64,000 nucleotides of DNA from Orobanche coerulescens. Taxonomy: Eukaryota; Streptophyta; Magnoliopsida; Lamiales; Orobanchaceae. The stretch spans positions 88,517,644 through 88,581,643 of the forward strand of contig CM065809.1 in NCBI GenBank assembly GCA_033398695.1, in the 5' to 3' direction. Positions 54,881-64,000 of the stretch are shown piece by piece. The stretch's first letter is position 1. Every line of letters starts with the position of its first letter. The notes under the pieces are model-generated. The model was not told the origin of the DNA and made no database searches. It saw nothing but the letters and a program-made list of their open reading frames with translations. A program made the translations under genes and the position numbers.

Positions 54881-57800
54881 TTACAGGGAGTCAGGCTGTA
54901 GCAATCCCAATTCTTGTCGAAGCATGTTGAATCTTGCTGTGTCAAGAGGCTTGTTGAATATGTCCGCCAACTGGATATTTGTATGAACTTTTTCAGTCAA
55001 ACATCCTTGTTCTTGACATGATTCCTCATGAAATGATGCTTCATGTTGATATGCTTAGTGCGCGAGTGCAATACAGGGTTGTGCGTTATTGCAATTGCAC
55101 TCGTGCTATCGCATATAATAGGCGTTTACTTGGCCTCAATCCCATAATCTGACAATTGTTGCTACATCCAAAGGATCTGCATACAGCAACTACCAGCAGC
55201 ATAGTACTCTGATTCAGCTGTGGAAAGTGAGTTTGCCAATTGCTTCTTACTGAACCAAGACACAAGTCTAGGTCCAAGAAAGTGACAAGTTCCACTTGTA
55301 CTCTTCCTATCTAGCTTGCAGCCTCCGAGATTCGAGTCGCTGTAGCCAACTAAATCGAATCCACCTTCTGTAGGATACCATAGTCTTACATCGACTGTTC
55401 CTTTAATATACTTCAGGATTCATTTAGCTGTATTGAAGTGTGATTCTTTAGGTGCTACTTGATATCTCGCACACACTTCTACAGCAAACTGGATATCGGG
55501 CCTGCTAGCCGTTAGGTACAGGAGAGATCCAATAAGCTTCCTGTAGAGTGATTGGTCAGCCGGCTTTCCGGCTTCATCAGCACTAATTTGCACGGAAGTG
55601 CTCATGGGGGTTGACGATGATTTGGAAGTATTCATTCCAAATTTATTGAGAAGCTCCTTGCTGTATTTTTCCTGGTTGATGAATACCCCCGTAGGCAACT
55701 ACTTTACCTGCAAACCTAGGAAATAACTAAGTTCTCCCATCATACTCATTTCAAATTTACTTTGCATGAGATGAGAGAACCTTTGACATAAAGCAAGGTT
55801 AGTTGAACCAAATATAATGTCATCTACATAAATTTGAACCATTAGAAAGTCATCGCCTTCCTGTATTTTGAACAAGGTCTTGTCCACAGCACCTTTCTCA
55901 AATCCATTATCAGCTAGATACTGGGACAGGGTCTCATACCATGCTCTAGGGGCTTGCTTAAGTCCATACAGTGCTTTCCTTAGCCTGTATACTAGGTCTA
56001 TGCCGTCTGTGTTCGCAAACCCTGGTGGTTGTTCAACATAAACTTCTTCGGCAAGGTTTCCATTTAGGAATGAACTTTTGATGTCCATTTGGTATACAAT
56101 GAAGCTCTTATGGGCGACAAAGGCTAAAAATATCCTAATAGCTTCTAGTCTGGATACAGGGGCAAATGTCTCATCGTAGTCTATGCCTTCTTCCTGTCTA
56201 TAGCCTTGGGCGACTAGTCGGGATTATTCCTTATTATGAGTCCATTTCGATCCTTCTTGTTTCTAAATACCCATTTGGTTCCAATTACTGATTGATGCGT
56301 AGGTCTGGGTACAAGATACCATACATTGTTTCTCTCGAAACCGTTAAGCTCTTCTTCCATAGATGTTATCCAATGAGAATTGTTAAGAGCTTCTATGGTA
56401 GAAACAGGTTCGGACTGGGCTAAGAATACAGCAATAGTGCAAATATTGAGTCTTCTAAGCTCAGATTGAGATTTCCATTCAGAAAATGGTGATATCTCAG
56501 TATCTGGTTCTTCTTGTGCACACAGTACATTTCCTTGTGTACTCTGTATTCTCCTACGGGTAGAAACACTAGCATTAATGTTTCCAATGATCAGCTCTTG
56601 CGGGTGAGCTCTCAACCATCTTCGGTCGGGTTCTAATTCGGGGTCCCGTACTGTATCCTGAGTTGCGGTAGTTTCGGCTTCAGCTTGTACAACATCGGCT
56701 TCATCTACGTCGATTCTTACAGCTGTGGGGTTGATTTCTAGGTCAACAACATGTTCTATGGGAGTTGGTGGATCTAAAATGGAAAGTTGTTGGATGTTCT
56801 GAGTAACAACTTCTACTCCTGTAGGGTCATAGTGAGGTTCGTAGAACACTACATGAACTGATTCCTTGATCGTCAGCTTCCTTTTATTAAAGATCCTGTA
56901 AGCTTTGCTGAGGGAGGAATATCCTACAAATATTCCTTCATCCGACTTCTCATCGAAGGTTCTAAGTTGATCCTTCCCATTGTTCAACACATAGCACCTG
57001 CATCCAAAAATGTGAAAATACGAAACTAACGGATTTTGTTGTTCCATACCTCCTATGCTGTTTTGTTGTGGTGCTTATTGAAAATACAACAGTTTTGAGT
57101 GTAGCATGATGTATTGGTCGCTTCGCCCCAGAAACGTTGTGGCAATTTGCTTGCGGCAATCATTGTCCGTGTTGCTTCGTTCAGCTTTCTGTTCTTTCGC
57201 TCGGCAACACCATTTTTTTGAGGTGTACGGGCAGCTGAGTACTCGTGTTATATCCCATTTTCCGAACAGTATTGCTCTATAAAGCGGTTAGTAAATTCTG
57301 TACCTCTGTCGAAACGAATGGATCCTTTTTCATTTTGAAGCTTTCTCAAGAGCTCGGGCAGCTTTGATGTTGTTTCCTTCTTCTTGCTTAGGAAAATTGT
57401 CCAAGCATACCTGGAATAATCATCAACAATAACAAGACAGTATTTCTTACCTCCCAAACTTACCGGGTCTACAGGACCATAGAGATCCATGTGTAGCATT
57501 TCCAACACTCTGTGGGTTGAAAGGTAGGATTTTCTCTTCAGGGTGGACTTGATTTGCTTGCCTTTTTGACATGGTCCACAGACACTGTGTTTTTTGAATG
57601 ATACATTCGGTAATCCTCTAACCAGTCCCTGTTTTGAGAGCTTGTTGATTGTCTTGAAGTTGACATGTGACATCCTCTTGTGCCATAACCAGCTTAGATC
57701 TGCAGTGCCTTTGGCAACAAAACAAGGAATTGTAGAGCTCGTAGGCATCCAGTCAGCAATATACATATTACCTGATCTGCTTCCTGTGAGCACAACTTCT

Positions 57801-58592
57801 TTGGTCAGGATGTTCTTGACTCTACAGTGATCTATATAGAATTTCCTCGAGAACTGTTTGTCACAGAACTTGATAATACTAAGTAGATTGTACTGTAAGC
57901 CTTAACCATGAGCTACATCGGTGACTTTGAATTTTCGGACAAGAAGGTTTCCTTTTCCTCTTGTTCTTCCTTTAGATTTATCACCGAAGCGCACTTTTGG
58001 ACCGTGACCTGCTACAAAATCGATAGCTTGCTTCTATCTCTTGTCAGGTGCTGGGAGCATCTGCTGTCGAAGTACCATATGTCCTTCTCCAAAATGTCTT
58101 GTAGTAAACAAATTAGGTAGATTTAGGTCCCCTTTGATTGTTGGGTCCGTGAATATTAGTGCCTTTTGGTACACAAATTTTCCTGACAGCAATTGGCTTA
58201 CTGTAGGTTACATTTGGTACAGTTTTGCGGTATCTACGTGGGGCATGTATGTAGTTACTGTATCCGTGATAATCATTATGCATGTAAAAATCAGGGTTAT
58301 TATTATTAATCCAGTACTTATGCCGTCTCGGAGGTGGAGCCATTTTCTTTGGCCTTACAGCTTTCCTTCTGGGTTTCCAGTTAGATTCCCAAAGCTATTG
58401 TCGATGTTGTGCGGACACCTGCTTTCTTGATGGATAATGAGGCTCCTATATCCAGTACCTAGGCGTGCTGTACTGACAGTACTGCCATGCGGGCCTTGGT
58501 ATTTGGATACAACCTTCTTTCTGAACGGCTGTTGGCGCTGTTGATATGCTCCGAAAGCATGCTGTTGCGTGCGCCTTACAGGTTGGAATGGC
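54881..58592 (-). pseudogene. pol: Decayed Pol of sirevirus B
   Basis: Protease near 58080 has WYFDSRCSQHLT, with Arg replacing the Gly of the DSG motif. Then come GAG-pre-integrase and integrase (57793-57060) with HKRMSHVNF, CGPCQKGKQ, MDLYGP and RFDRGTEF, and the C-terminal GVAERKNR. RT (57047-55699) has [24 protein letters not shown] and the catalytic [10 protein letters not shown]. RNase H (55698-54881) has GSLLYLTASRPDI, STAESEYYAA and the end LLQPDSL then TAA. Stops or frameshifts occur near 57250, 57060, 56214, 55699, 55420 and 55135. All domains are in copia order. The gene is non-functional. Confidence 0.92.
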
Positions 58593-60195
58593 TTATGATT
58601 CTGCTGTCTCTTCCATTCTTTTAAATGATTTCTCGAAAGATTTCAGAATGGTCTTAAGTTCGCTTTCTCGCTTTTCGAGAGTATTAAATTTCGCTTGAAG
58701 TAGAACAAAATCATTTGTCTTGCTTCCATTTTGAGACTTAGTCTCACTTAGTTCATGAGCAAGTTGATGATTGCTCTCCATGAGTTTTTCATGCTCGACC
58801 TTGCTGTTTTCACAATTAATTGACATATTTTCATAGTTTATCTTCAGCAAGTTGTTTTCTTCTTTCAGCTCTATGTTGGAAAGTTGAAGCTGGATGTTTT
58901 CATTTTTCAAAGTCTCGTGGGCTTTTTTAATATTTTTAAATTCATTCATCATGTTTTCGAAAGTATGATGCATTCACTGGAATAATTGAGGTTGAGCTTA
59001 CCTGATCATCGCTATTTTCTTCTTCCGGAATGTCCTTTGCCATAAAGCACATATATGCCTTATCTTCGAATTCATCGTCAGATGAGTCACTTTCAGTGAC
59101 TACCTGAAGACATTCTTCGGATTTCGATGGTGTGGGGGAGGCTTCTGATTCTCCTATCAGTGCCTTGAGCTTGTTTTTCCAAGCACGTCTTCGTTCATCC
59201 CTCTCTTGTTGTTCGACTTCCGGCAACCTTTGAACTTTAGGATGATGACATTTTTTTGCATAATGTCCTAGTTTTCTGCAATTATAGCACAGGTTAGCAT
59301 CACCAGAGGAAGTTTCAGTACTTACCTTGTGAACAGGCTTGGGCCTGTAAGGACTCTTTCCAGACTGTTTGATGAACTTTTTGAACTTGTGCATGAGGAG
59401 CGCCATTTCATCTTGCGATAGGATGTCGTTGTCGCTGTCATCATTCTTGTAACTTGGCTTTGATGGGCTGGGCATGCTGTGTCGACGGTTGCATACAGCG
59501 GCTAGAGCTGTAACCTTTGCAGGGGATTCTTCAGCTTTCTCTCTCCTGTCTATATCGTACTCAAATGCTTTGAGGTCAGAAAAGAGATCAAAAGTAGATA
59601 TTTCATTAAGATTGCAAGACACACGAATAGCTGTGGTATTAATGTCCCATCGGGCAGGGAGAGATCTGAAAATTTTTAGATTTTTCTCCTTTTGAGTATA
59701 AGTTTTGCCCAAAGCTTCAAGTTCACCAACAATTCCAGTAAATCTGAGGTTCCTCAAGTGTTTCAGTTGGTTTCATTTCAAAAGATTCAAATTGCTGAGT
59801 TAATTTTGAAAAAAAAATTCTTTTGAGAGCTCAGTTCCCTCACAAATTAACTTGAGTTTATCCCAGATATCCTTGGCTGATTTACAGCTCTTTACCTTAG
59901 AGAATGTGCCTTTGTCAAGGGTGCCAAACAGCGCATTCTTCGCAACATTGTCGAGGTTGGCGCGCTTTCTTTCGTCAGAAGTCCATTGTTGGCGCTCTTT
60001 CTCAAGCATCTCAGCATGAGATTGGCCTTCAATCCTAGGGGCTCGATTTACCTTCATAATTTTGATGGGGCCATCCTGTATAACAAAAATCATCTCTCCG
60101 TGCATTGCTGCAAGATGAGCCTCCATCCTGATTCTCCAATCATCAAACTCATTAATAGAGAACATAGGAACTTTGTTGATCATTGATGTATCCAT
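58593..60195 (-). pseudogene. gag: Gag of sirevirus B with coiled-coil tail
   Basis: Starts MDTSMINK at 60193-60195. The UBN2-type core (RANLDNVAKNALF, KSAKDIWDKLK) ends at a frame break near 59760-59815 around a poly-T run. It continues as KEKNLKIFRSLPARWD, a basic linker and the zinc knuckle CYNCRKLGHYAKKC (about 59287-59246), then acidic sequence. After a break near 58970, a 126-residue heptad-rich coiled coil follows (58593-58973, KNENIQLQLSNIELKEEN). The coiled-coil tail is typical of sirevirus Gag. The start and core match the fragment at 5907-6472. Confidence 0.9.
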
Positions 60196-60274
60196 ATTAG
60201 AATGTAGGAATGAAAAAAACTGTTTTATAAAAATAAGTGATTTTGGATCTGATTCGGTTAAAAATACGACTGAT
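60196..60274 (-). other. Truncated leader of sirevirus B
   Basis: Parallels 6473-6550 (GTGATTTT, GGTTAAAAATACGAC) and stops at 60274, just before the PBS would occur. Confidence 0.75.
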
Positions 60275-60660
60275 TGTTGTTTAAAACACTTCCTGCTTCC
60301 TTGCTAGAGTCCAGAGCCTACTGTCTTCAAATATGCTTCCAAGTAGCGTGCGCAATTTTTGTATTCTAGTGTGCGTTAAGCTTCTGCATAACGTGCGCAA
60401 ATTCCCTCCTTAGCATGCGCAAATGATGTTCCTTTTTCCAGTCCAGACCTTACTGACCTTACTGCCTTGGCCGATAGCGTGCGCTAGATAGTTTGTTGCG
60501 TGCTCTAATTTTATCAATTAGCGTGCGTTAATAAATGAATCTTGCATGCGCTAACCATCAGATAGGTTTCCAACTTCTCTGTAGGTGACTTTTCTGACTG
60601 CAAATGATATCGCGATAGCGTGCGCTACAATGTGTGTGTAGCGTGCGCTAGGCACTCATT
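60275..60660. repeat. Orphan block rich in dyad words
   Basis: About ten words of the AGCGTGCGCTA family between 60350 and 60653, including TAGCGTGCGCAA, AACGTGCGCAAA, TAGCATGCGCAAA, two TAGCGTGCGCTA and TTAGCGTGCGTTAAT. The first 17 bp (60275-60291) are an inverted match to 49275-49291 of the B LTR. Probably a fragment of a minus-oriented LTR U3 region; no element ends could be placed. Confidence 0.55.
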
Positions 60661-62627
60661 TTGCCTTCAATGAAACAGCCCGTGGAGATGAATTTAGTTA
60701 AATGTTTTGGAAGCAATCATCATCAAAATACTTTGTTTCAACATGATCAGCGTCGATGGTGTAAACTTAACTTGTTCCCGAACCATATAAACCATATAGG
60801 TTGTGAATGTTTTTATTCATATGGTATGAATGTCGACAAACGCGCTTAAATGAATCAATGTGCAAAGTGTAACATTAATCGCGAAAATATTCCCATGAAA
60901 AAATATTAAGTTTAAAAGGTTTCAAGGTTTTCTTTCCCTCCATCGAGCTTTTACTGAAAGACATTGCCATTCCTGACTTGTAAATATATATAGAGAAATT
61001 GGTCCGTGTATTTGAGAGCAAAACATTTCACTCCTTATTGGATAAGGGGAACGACACTGAAATGGTTTATAACTCAAATACTTAATCGTTCGCAAGTCGA
61101 TGAAACTTGACTGGGCATTAAGTTTGTGTGAAGACTTGCATGACGTGTTATATGACTTTGATAGTGCCTGTCATCACTAATGGTTAGTGGGAGAACACGT
61201 TGTAGGTATGCTAATGGGATTAGTATACTCGAACAGACTCATCCTCGATTCGTCACACGATTTTCACTCTGGGACAGTCAATGACGGAATATATAGGTTG
61301 TGATAGGTATTCGTGAACCTTCGACTTGAGGATTTAGTAGGATGTGCTTGTGACGTCAAGATTTTTACTAGAGTAGTTCGGCCCAAAAAGCCGAGAGGTG
61401 GGTGTCAACCTCAACATGCGTCTTGATGGACAAGTAGCAGGTTCTACTAAGTACCAAGATAGCATTTTATATTGGATATAATTTGATTAAAATGGAATAT
61501 GGTATTTCATTTTAAAGTGGGAAACTTGATTTGTTGGAATGGTTTTGACTGACCGAATTACTTTGAAAGATTTCATATCACCGATTGTGTGGATTGATTG
61601 GATCAATCTCTTTATAGTTAATTTTATATATTGGTTGGATCTATATATATATATATATGTATTAATTCCATTTATTTAGTATTTATTGGATGAATGCTAG
61701 TGAATAGGGATGTGGTTCATGGACCTAGTTTTGAATTGTTCGGTTTTATTCGATTAGGTTGTAAAGGTCGTTTTGTGCCTATTTATTTTACTAGAAAAAT
61801 TTGTATAGGATGCAATTTTTCAATGTAAAATTTATATGCAATGACGAAGACCGGAGGAAGATCCGTTCGAGAAGACGAAGATTCAAGACCGAAGACATGT
61901 AAATTAGATTATGATGTTTCTGTTCTAGGAACAATCCATGAACTGCATGTTGGTAGCAACTAGGTTGTGAATGTTTTATTCATATGGTACGAATGCAACA
62001 AACGCACTTAAATGAATTAATGTTCAAAGTGTAACAGTAATCACAAAAAATTCTCCCACGAAAAAATATTAAGTTTAAAAGGTTTCAAGGTATTCCTACC
62101 CTCCATTGAGCTTGCGGAAAAGTGAAATCCAAACCGGATGTGCTATTCTTCCGAGTTATAGGGGTAGTCGTTTGGGGAGGATCGATACATTCTAAGAGTG
62201 CATTGGATGCCTACGGTTGGGGAAATTTTATCCCTAGAAACCTGTTCGGTTGCCGGATAAGATTCAATTATGAAACTGATTAGCGTCGATGGTATAAACT
62301 TAACTTGTTCATGAACTATAGAAACCGCATAGGTTGAGGGGAGTGAACATGGGGAAAAAGAAGATCGAATCATCCATTAGGTGGGTTGGTGTTGGACACC
62401 ACTTTATGAACATTAATAGACCAGAAACCTGTTCGGTTGCCCTCTATTAAAATTTATAAAGAACTCGATCACCACTATGAAGTAAAGCGAACAAGTACTT
62501 CCAGATTTCACATGGGAGTGTGTTATTCCGATAAAAATAGTGGGAGGTGCGTTAAATTAATATAAAAGACCTTAATTCTAAACTCAGATCATAATCAAAT
62601 GAGTCACTAATCAATCTATTTTACATA
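60661..62627 (+). mobile_element. Rearranged LTR and leader of copia F
   Basis: 60750-60960 is leader sequence (GAATGTTTTTATTCATATGG). 60960-61455 is collinear with the copia C LTR at 29985-30500. 61460-62170 is leader sequence collinear with 46580-47265. 62170-62627 is the rest of the leader up to gag. The LTR start, LTR end and PBS are missing, so internal deletions joined LTR to leader. A TA dinucleotide run lies at 61641-61660. Confidence 0.72.
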
Positions 62628-63822
62628 ATGCAGACAAACCAAATAACAACTCTCATAATGACAATGAACCCACTTGCAATTCTACTCGAGAAGAATAACC
62701 TAACCGGACCAAACTTCGTGGATTGGCTCCGCAATCTGATGATTATCCTCAGTATCGAGGCACTGGGATACGTCTTGGAGGCAGACATTCCAGCACCTCC
62801 AGTGCGGACCAGATCCAGTCATGAAGATGTTAAAAACCACGAAAAGTGGTTAAGGATGACATTAAAGTCCGTTGCTATATGATGGGCTCTATGTCTAATG
62901 AGCTTCAGAGAGCTCATGAGAAAATGACTTCTGCTAGGCAGATCTTATCTCACTTAACCAAGCTTTATGGTGAGCACAGTCGAACTACTAGGTATGAGAT
63001 ATCTAAGCAACTCTTCGGTGCCAGGATGAAGGAAGGTGAGAAAGTTGGGGACCATATCCTCAAAATGATCTCTATGATCGAGAGATTGGAGGCTCTTGAT
63101 TTTAGAATGCATGTTTCTCTCCAAACTGACCTTATCCTACAATCTATTCCTGATTCCTTCTCTCAGTTTGTTATGAACTTCAACTAGAATGAAATTACTT
63201 GCAATTTAGCTGGGTTGATGAACAAACTTGTAACCGCTCAGTCTCAGATAAAGACTCCGCGGGTGAAGGAATCTGCCCTTGTGATTTCTTCTAAATCTCG
63301 GAAGTCCAAGAACAAGAAGAAAAAGACCAAGAAGCAGATAGGCTCACAAAGTAAGGATAAGGGCAAGGACCCGATCGTTCCTAAGAGCAAGAAGAAGGAC
63401 AAATGTCTCCGATGTGGTGAGATGGGGCACTGGGAAAGAGACTGTTCGATCCTTCATGGCACTTCAGGTACAGAACTTTTAGTTTTGGAAGCGAATTGTT
63501 GTGCTACTGTATTTTCTACTTCTTGGATACTGGATTCAGGTGCTAGTTCTCACATTTGTACCATGAATCAGTTTCTGGAACAAAGTAGGAAGCTTGGAGC
63601 TGGAGAAGTGATGATTACTGTCGGAAGCAGGCATAGTGTCGAAGCAACTGACATAGGATCACTTCTTTTGGACTTGGAATCCGACTTTGTTTTAACATTG
63701 GATGATGCACTTGTTTTGCGCAAGAGGCAAAAAGATATTGTATCCATTTCGGTCATGGATCGGAAAGGCTTTTCATTTTTCATTGGTGATGGTTCTTGCA
63801 AAATTTATTTCCTAAATAACTA
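62628..63822 (+). pseudogene. gag: Ty1/copia Gag-protease of element F
   Basis: Starts at or near ATG 62628, or 62658 (MNPLAILLEKNNL). The UBN2-type N-terminus LTGPNFVDWLRNL is followed by a frameshift near 62850 and the core TRYEISKQLFGARMKEGEKV. A TAG lies at 63185-63187. Then come a very Lys-rich linker, the zinc knuckle CLRCGEMGHWERDC (about 63404-63445) and the protease WILDSGASSHIC with an intact DSG motif near 63530. The frame ends in TAG at 63821. It is the coding start of the same family as copia C, whose own gag is missing. The lineage within copia is not resolved. Confidence 0.88.
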
Positions 63823-64000
63823 GTAGGCACTGCCACATTGTTAAATGGATTGTATCATCTAAACCTAAATAACAAAGTCATTGTAAACACCATGACTAGG
63901 AAGCGTGGTAGGGATGAAACTAATCAAGTTTTGAAATGGCATCTTATACTTGGTCATTGGTCAGACCAAGGTTGAAAACATGGAAAAGGATGTACTTTTG
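63823..64000 (+). pseudogene. Start of the integrase region of copia F
   Basis: In another frame GTATLLNGLYHLN and KWHLILGHWS are readable, the GAG-pre-integrase pattern. It runs off the window with stops. Confidence 0.65.

Larger units (their letters stand above)
49241..60274 (-). mobile_element. Sirevirus-like Ty1/copia element B (5' LTR missing)
   Basis: An 11-kb minus-oriented element has gag with a coiled-coil tail, protease, integrase, RT and RNase H in copia order, a long third ORF and a 3' LTR. Gag coiled coil, the [10 protein letters not shown] motif and an ORF after pol fit the sirevirus lineage. The 5' LTR and PBS are absent at 60274. No TSD can be assigned. Confidence 0.88.

Noticed and set aside
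60275..60291. Terminal inverted repeat of a DNA transposon with 49275-49291
   Set aside because: The match is 17-18 bp within LTR sequence with no transposase or duplication; chance or a small rearrangement is simpler.
61641..61660. TA-rich run as a promoter
   Set aside because: A simple dinucleotide run in copia leader sequence with no supporting context.

Overview
The window is plant nuclear DNA made almost entirely of nested LTR retrotransposons. I found no host gene, tRNA, rRNA or CRISPR array. The evidence is a run of chromodomain-bearing Ty3/gypsy elements and Ty1/copia elements with plant-type features: primer binding sites matching the 3' end of initiator tRNA-Met, TG...CA long terminal repeats (LTRs), polypurine tracts (PPTs) and 5-bp target-site duplications (TSDs). 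Every coding region I read carries stops, frameshifts or deletions except one gag, so the locus looks like heterochromatic, intergenic or pericentromeric DNA. All boundaries were read by eye and similarities are qualitative.

Layout. 1-5906: minus-strand gypsy element A, cut by the window edge, with an open gag, a 600-bp leader and a 3.6-kb LTR rich in tandem repeats. It sits in a minus-strand copia gag and LTR (5907-6671). That copia LTR is also interrupted by complete gypsy element D (6672-15403, minus, two 2-kb LTRs, decayed gag-pol). The copia LTR resumes at 15404, turns into a fold-back palindrome (15508-15740) and joins a piece of a sirevirus-type third ORF (15741-16051 and 27416-27604). 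That piece is split by a non-coding large retrotransposon derivative (LARD; 16052-27410, plus, TSD tgtac). The LARD's first LTR contains a small minus-strand element with two unlike LTRs (16338-18435). 27605-29878: a copia LTR fragment and a LARD-like relic. 29879-46216: a 2-kb plus-strand copia LTR (C), interrupted by gypsy E1 (30562-44891, TSD ataag), which is itself interrupted by gypsy E2 (34154-43129, TSD gtttc). 46217-47265: copia C leader. 47266-49234: minus-strand sirevirus gag and 5' LTR. 49241-60274: minus-strand sirevirus B with gag, pol, a 3.2-kb third ORF and its 3' LTR. 60275-60660: a motif-rich orphan block. 60661-64000: plus-strand copia F (rearranged leader, then gag-protease).

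The most interesting signal is a short dyad word, TTAGCG-CA/TG/TA-CGCTAA and close variants. It is repeated many times just upstream of the TATA box in the LTRs of several otherwise distinct families: the LARD, E1/E2, a variant in gypsy A, and a Ty1/copia sirevirus. Gypsy D has a different dyad-containing 67-bp array in the same place. This suggests a shared promoter grammar, possibly a common host-factor site, in unrelated retrotransposons of one genome. Other points of note are a possible intron at the start of the E2 gag, a gag-only candidate (A), an element with mismatched LTRs, repeated PPT-like tracts before the sirevirus third ORF, and an LTR pair whose divergence is confined to the promoter.
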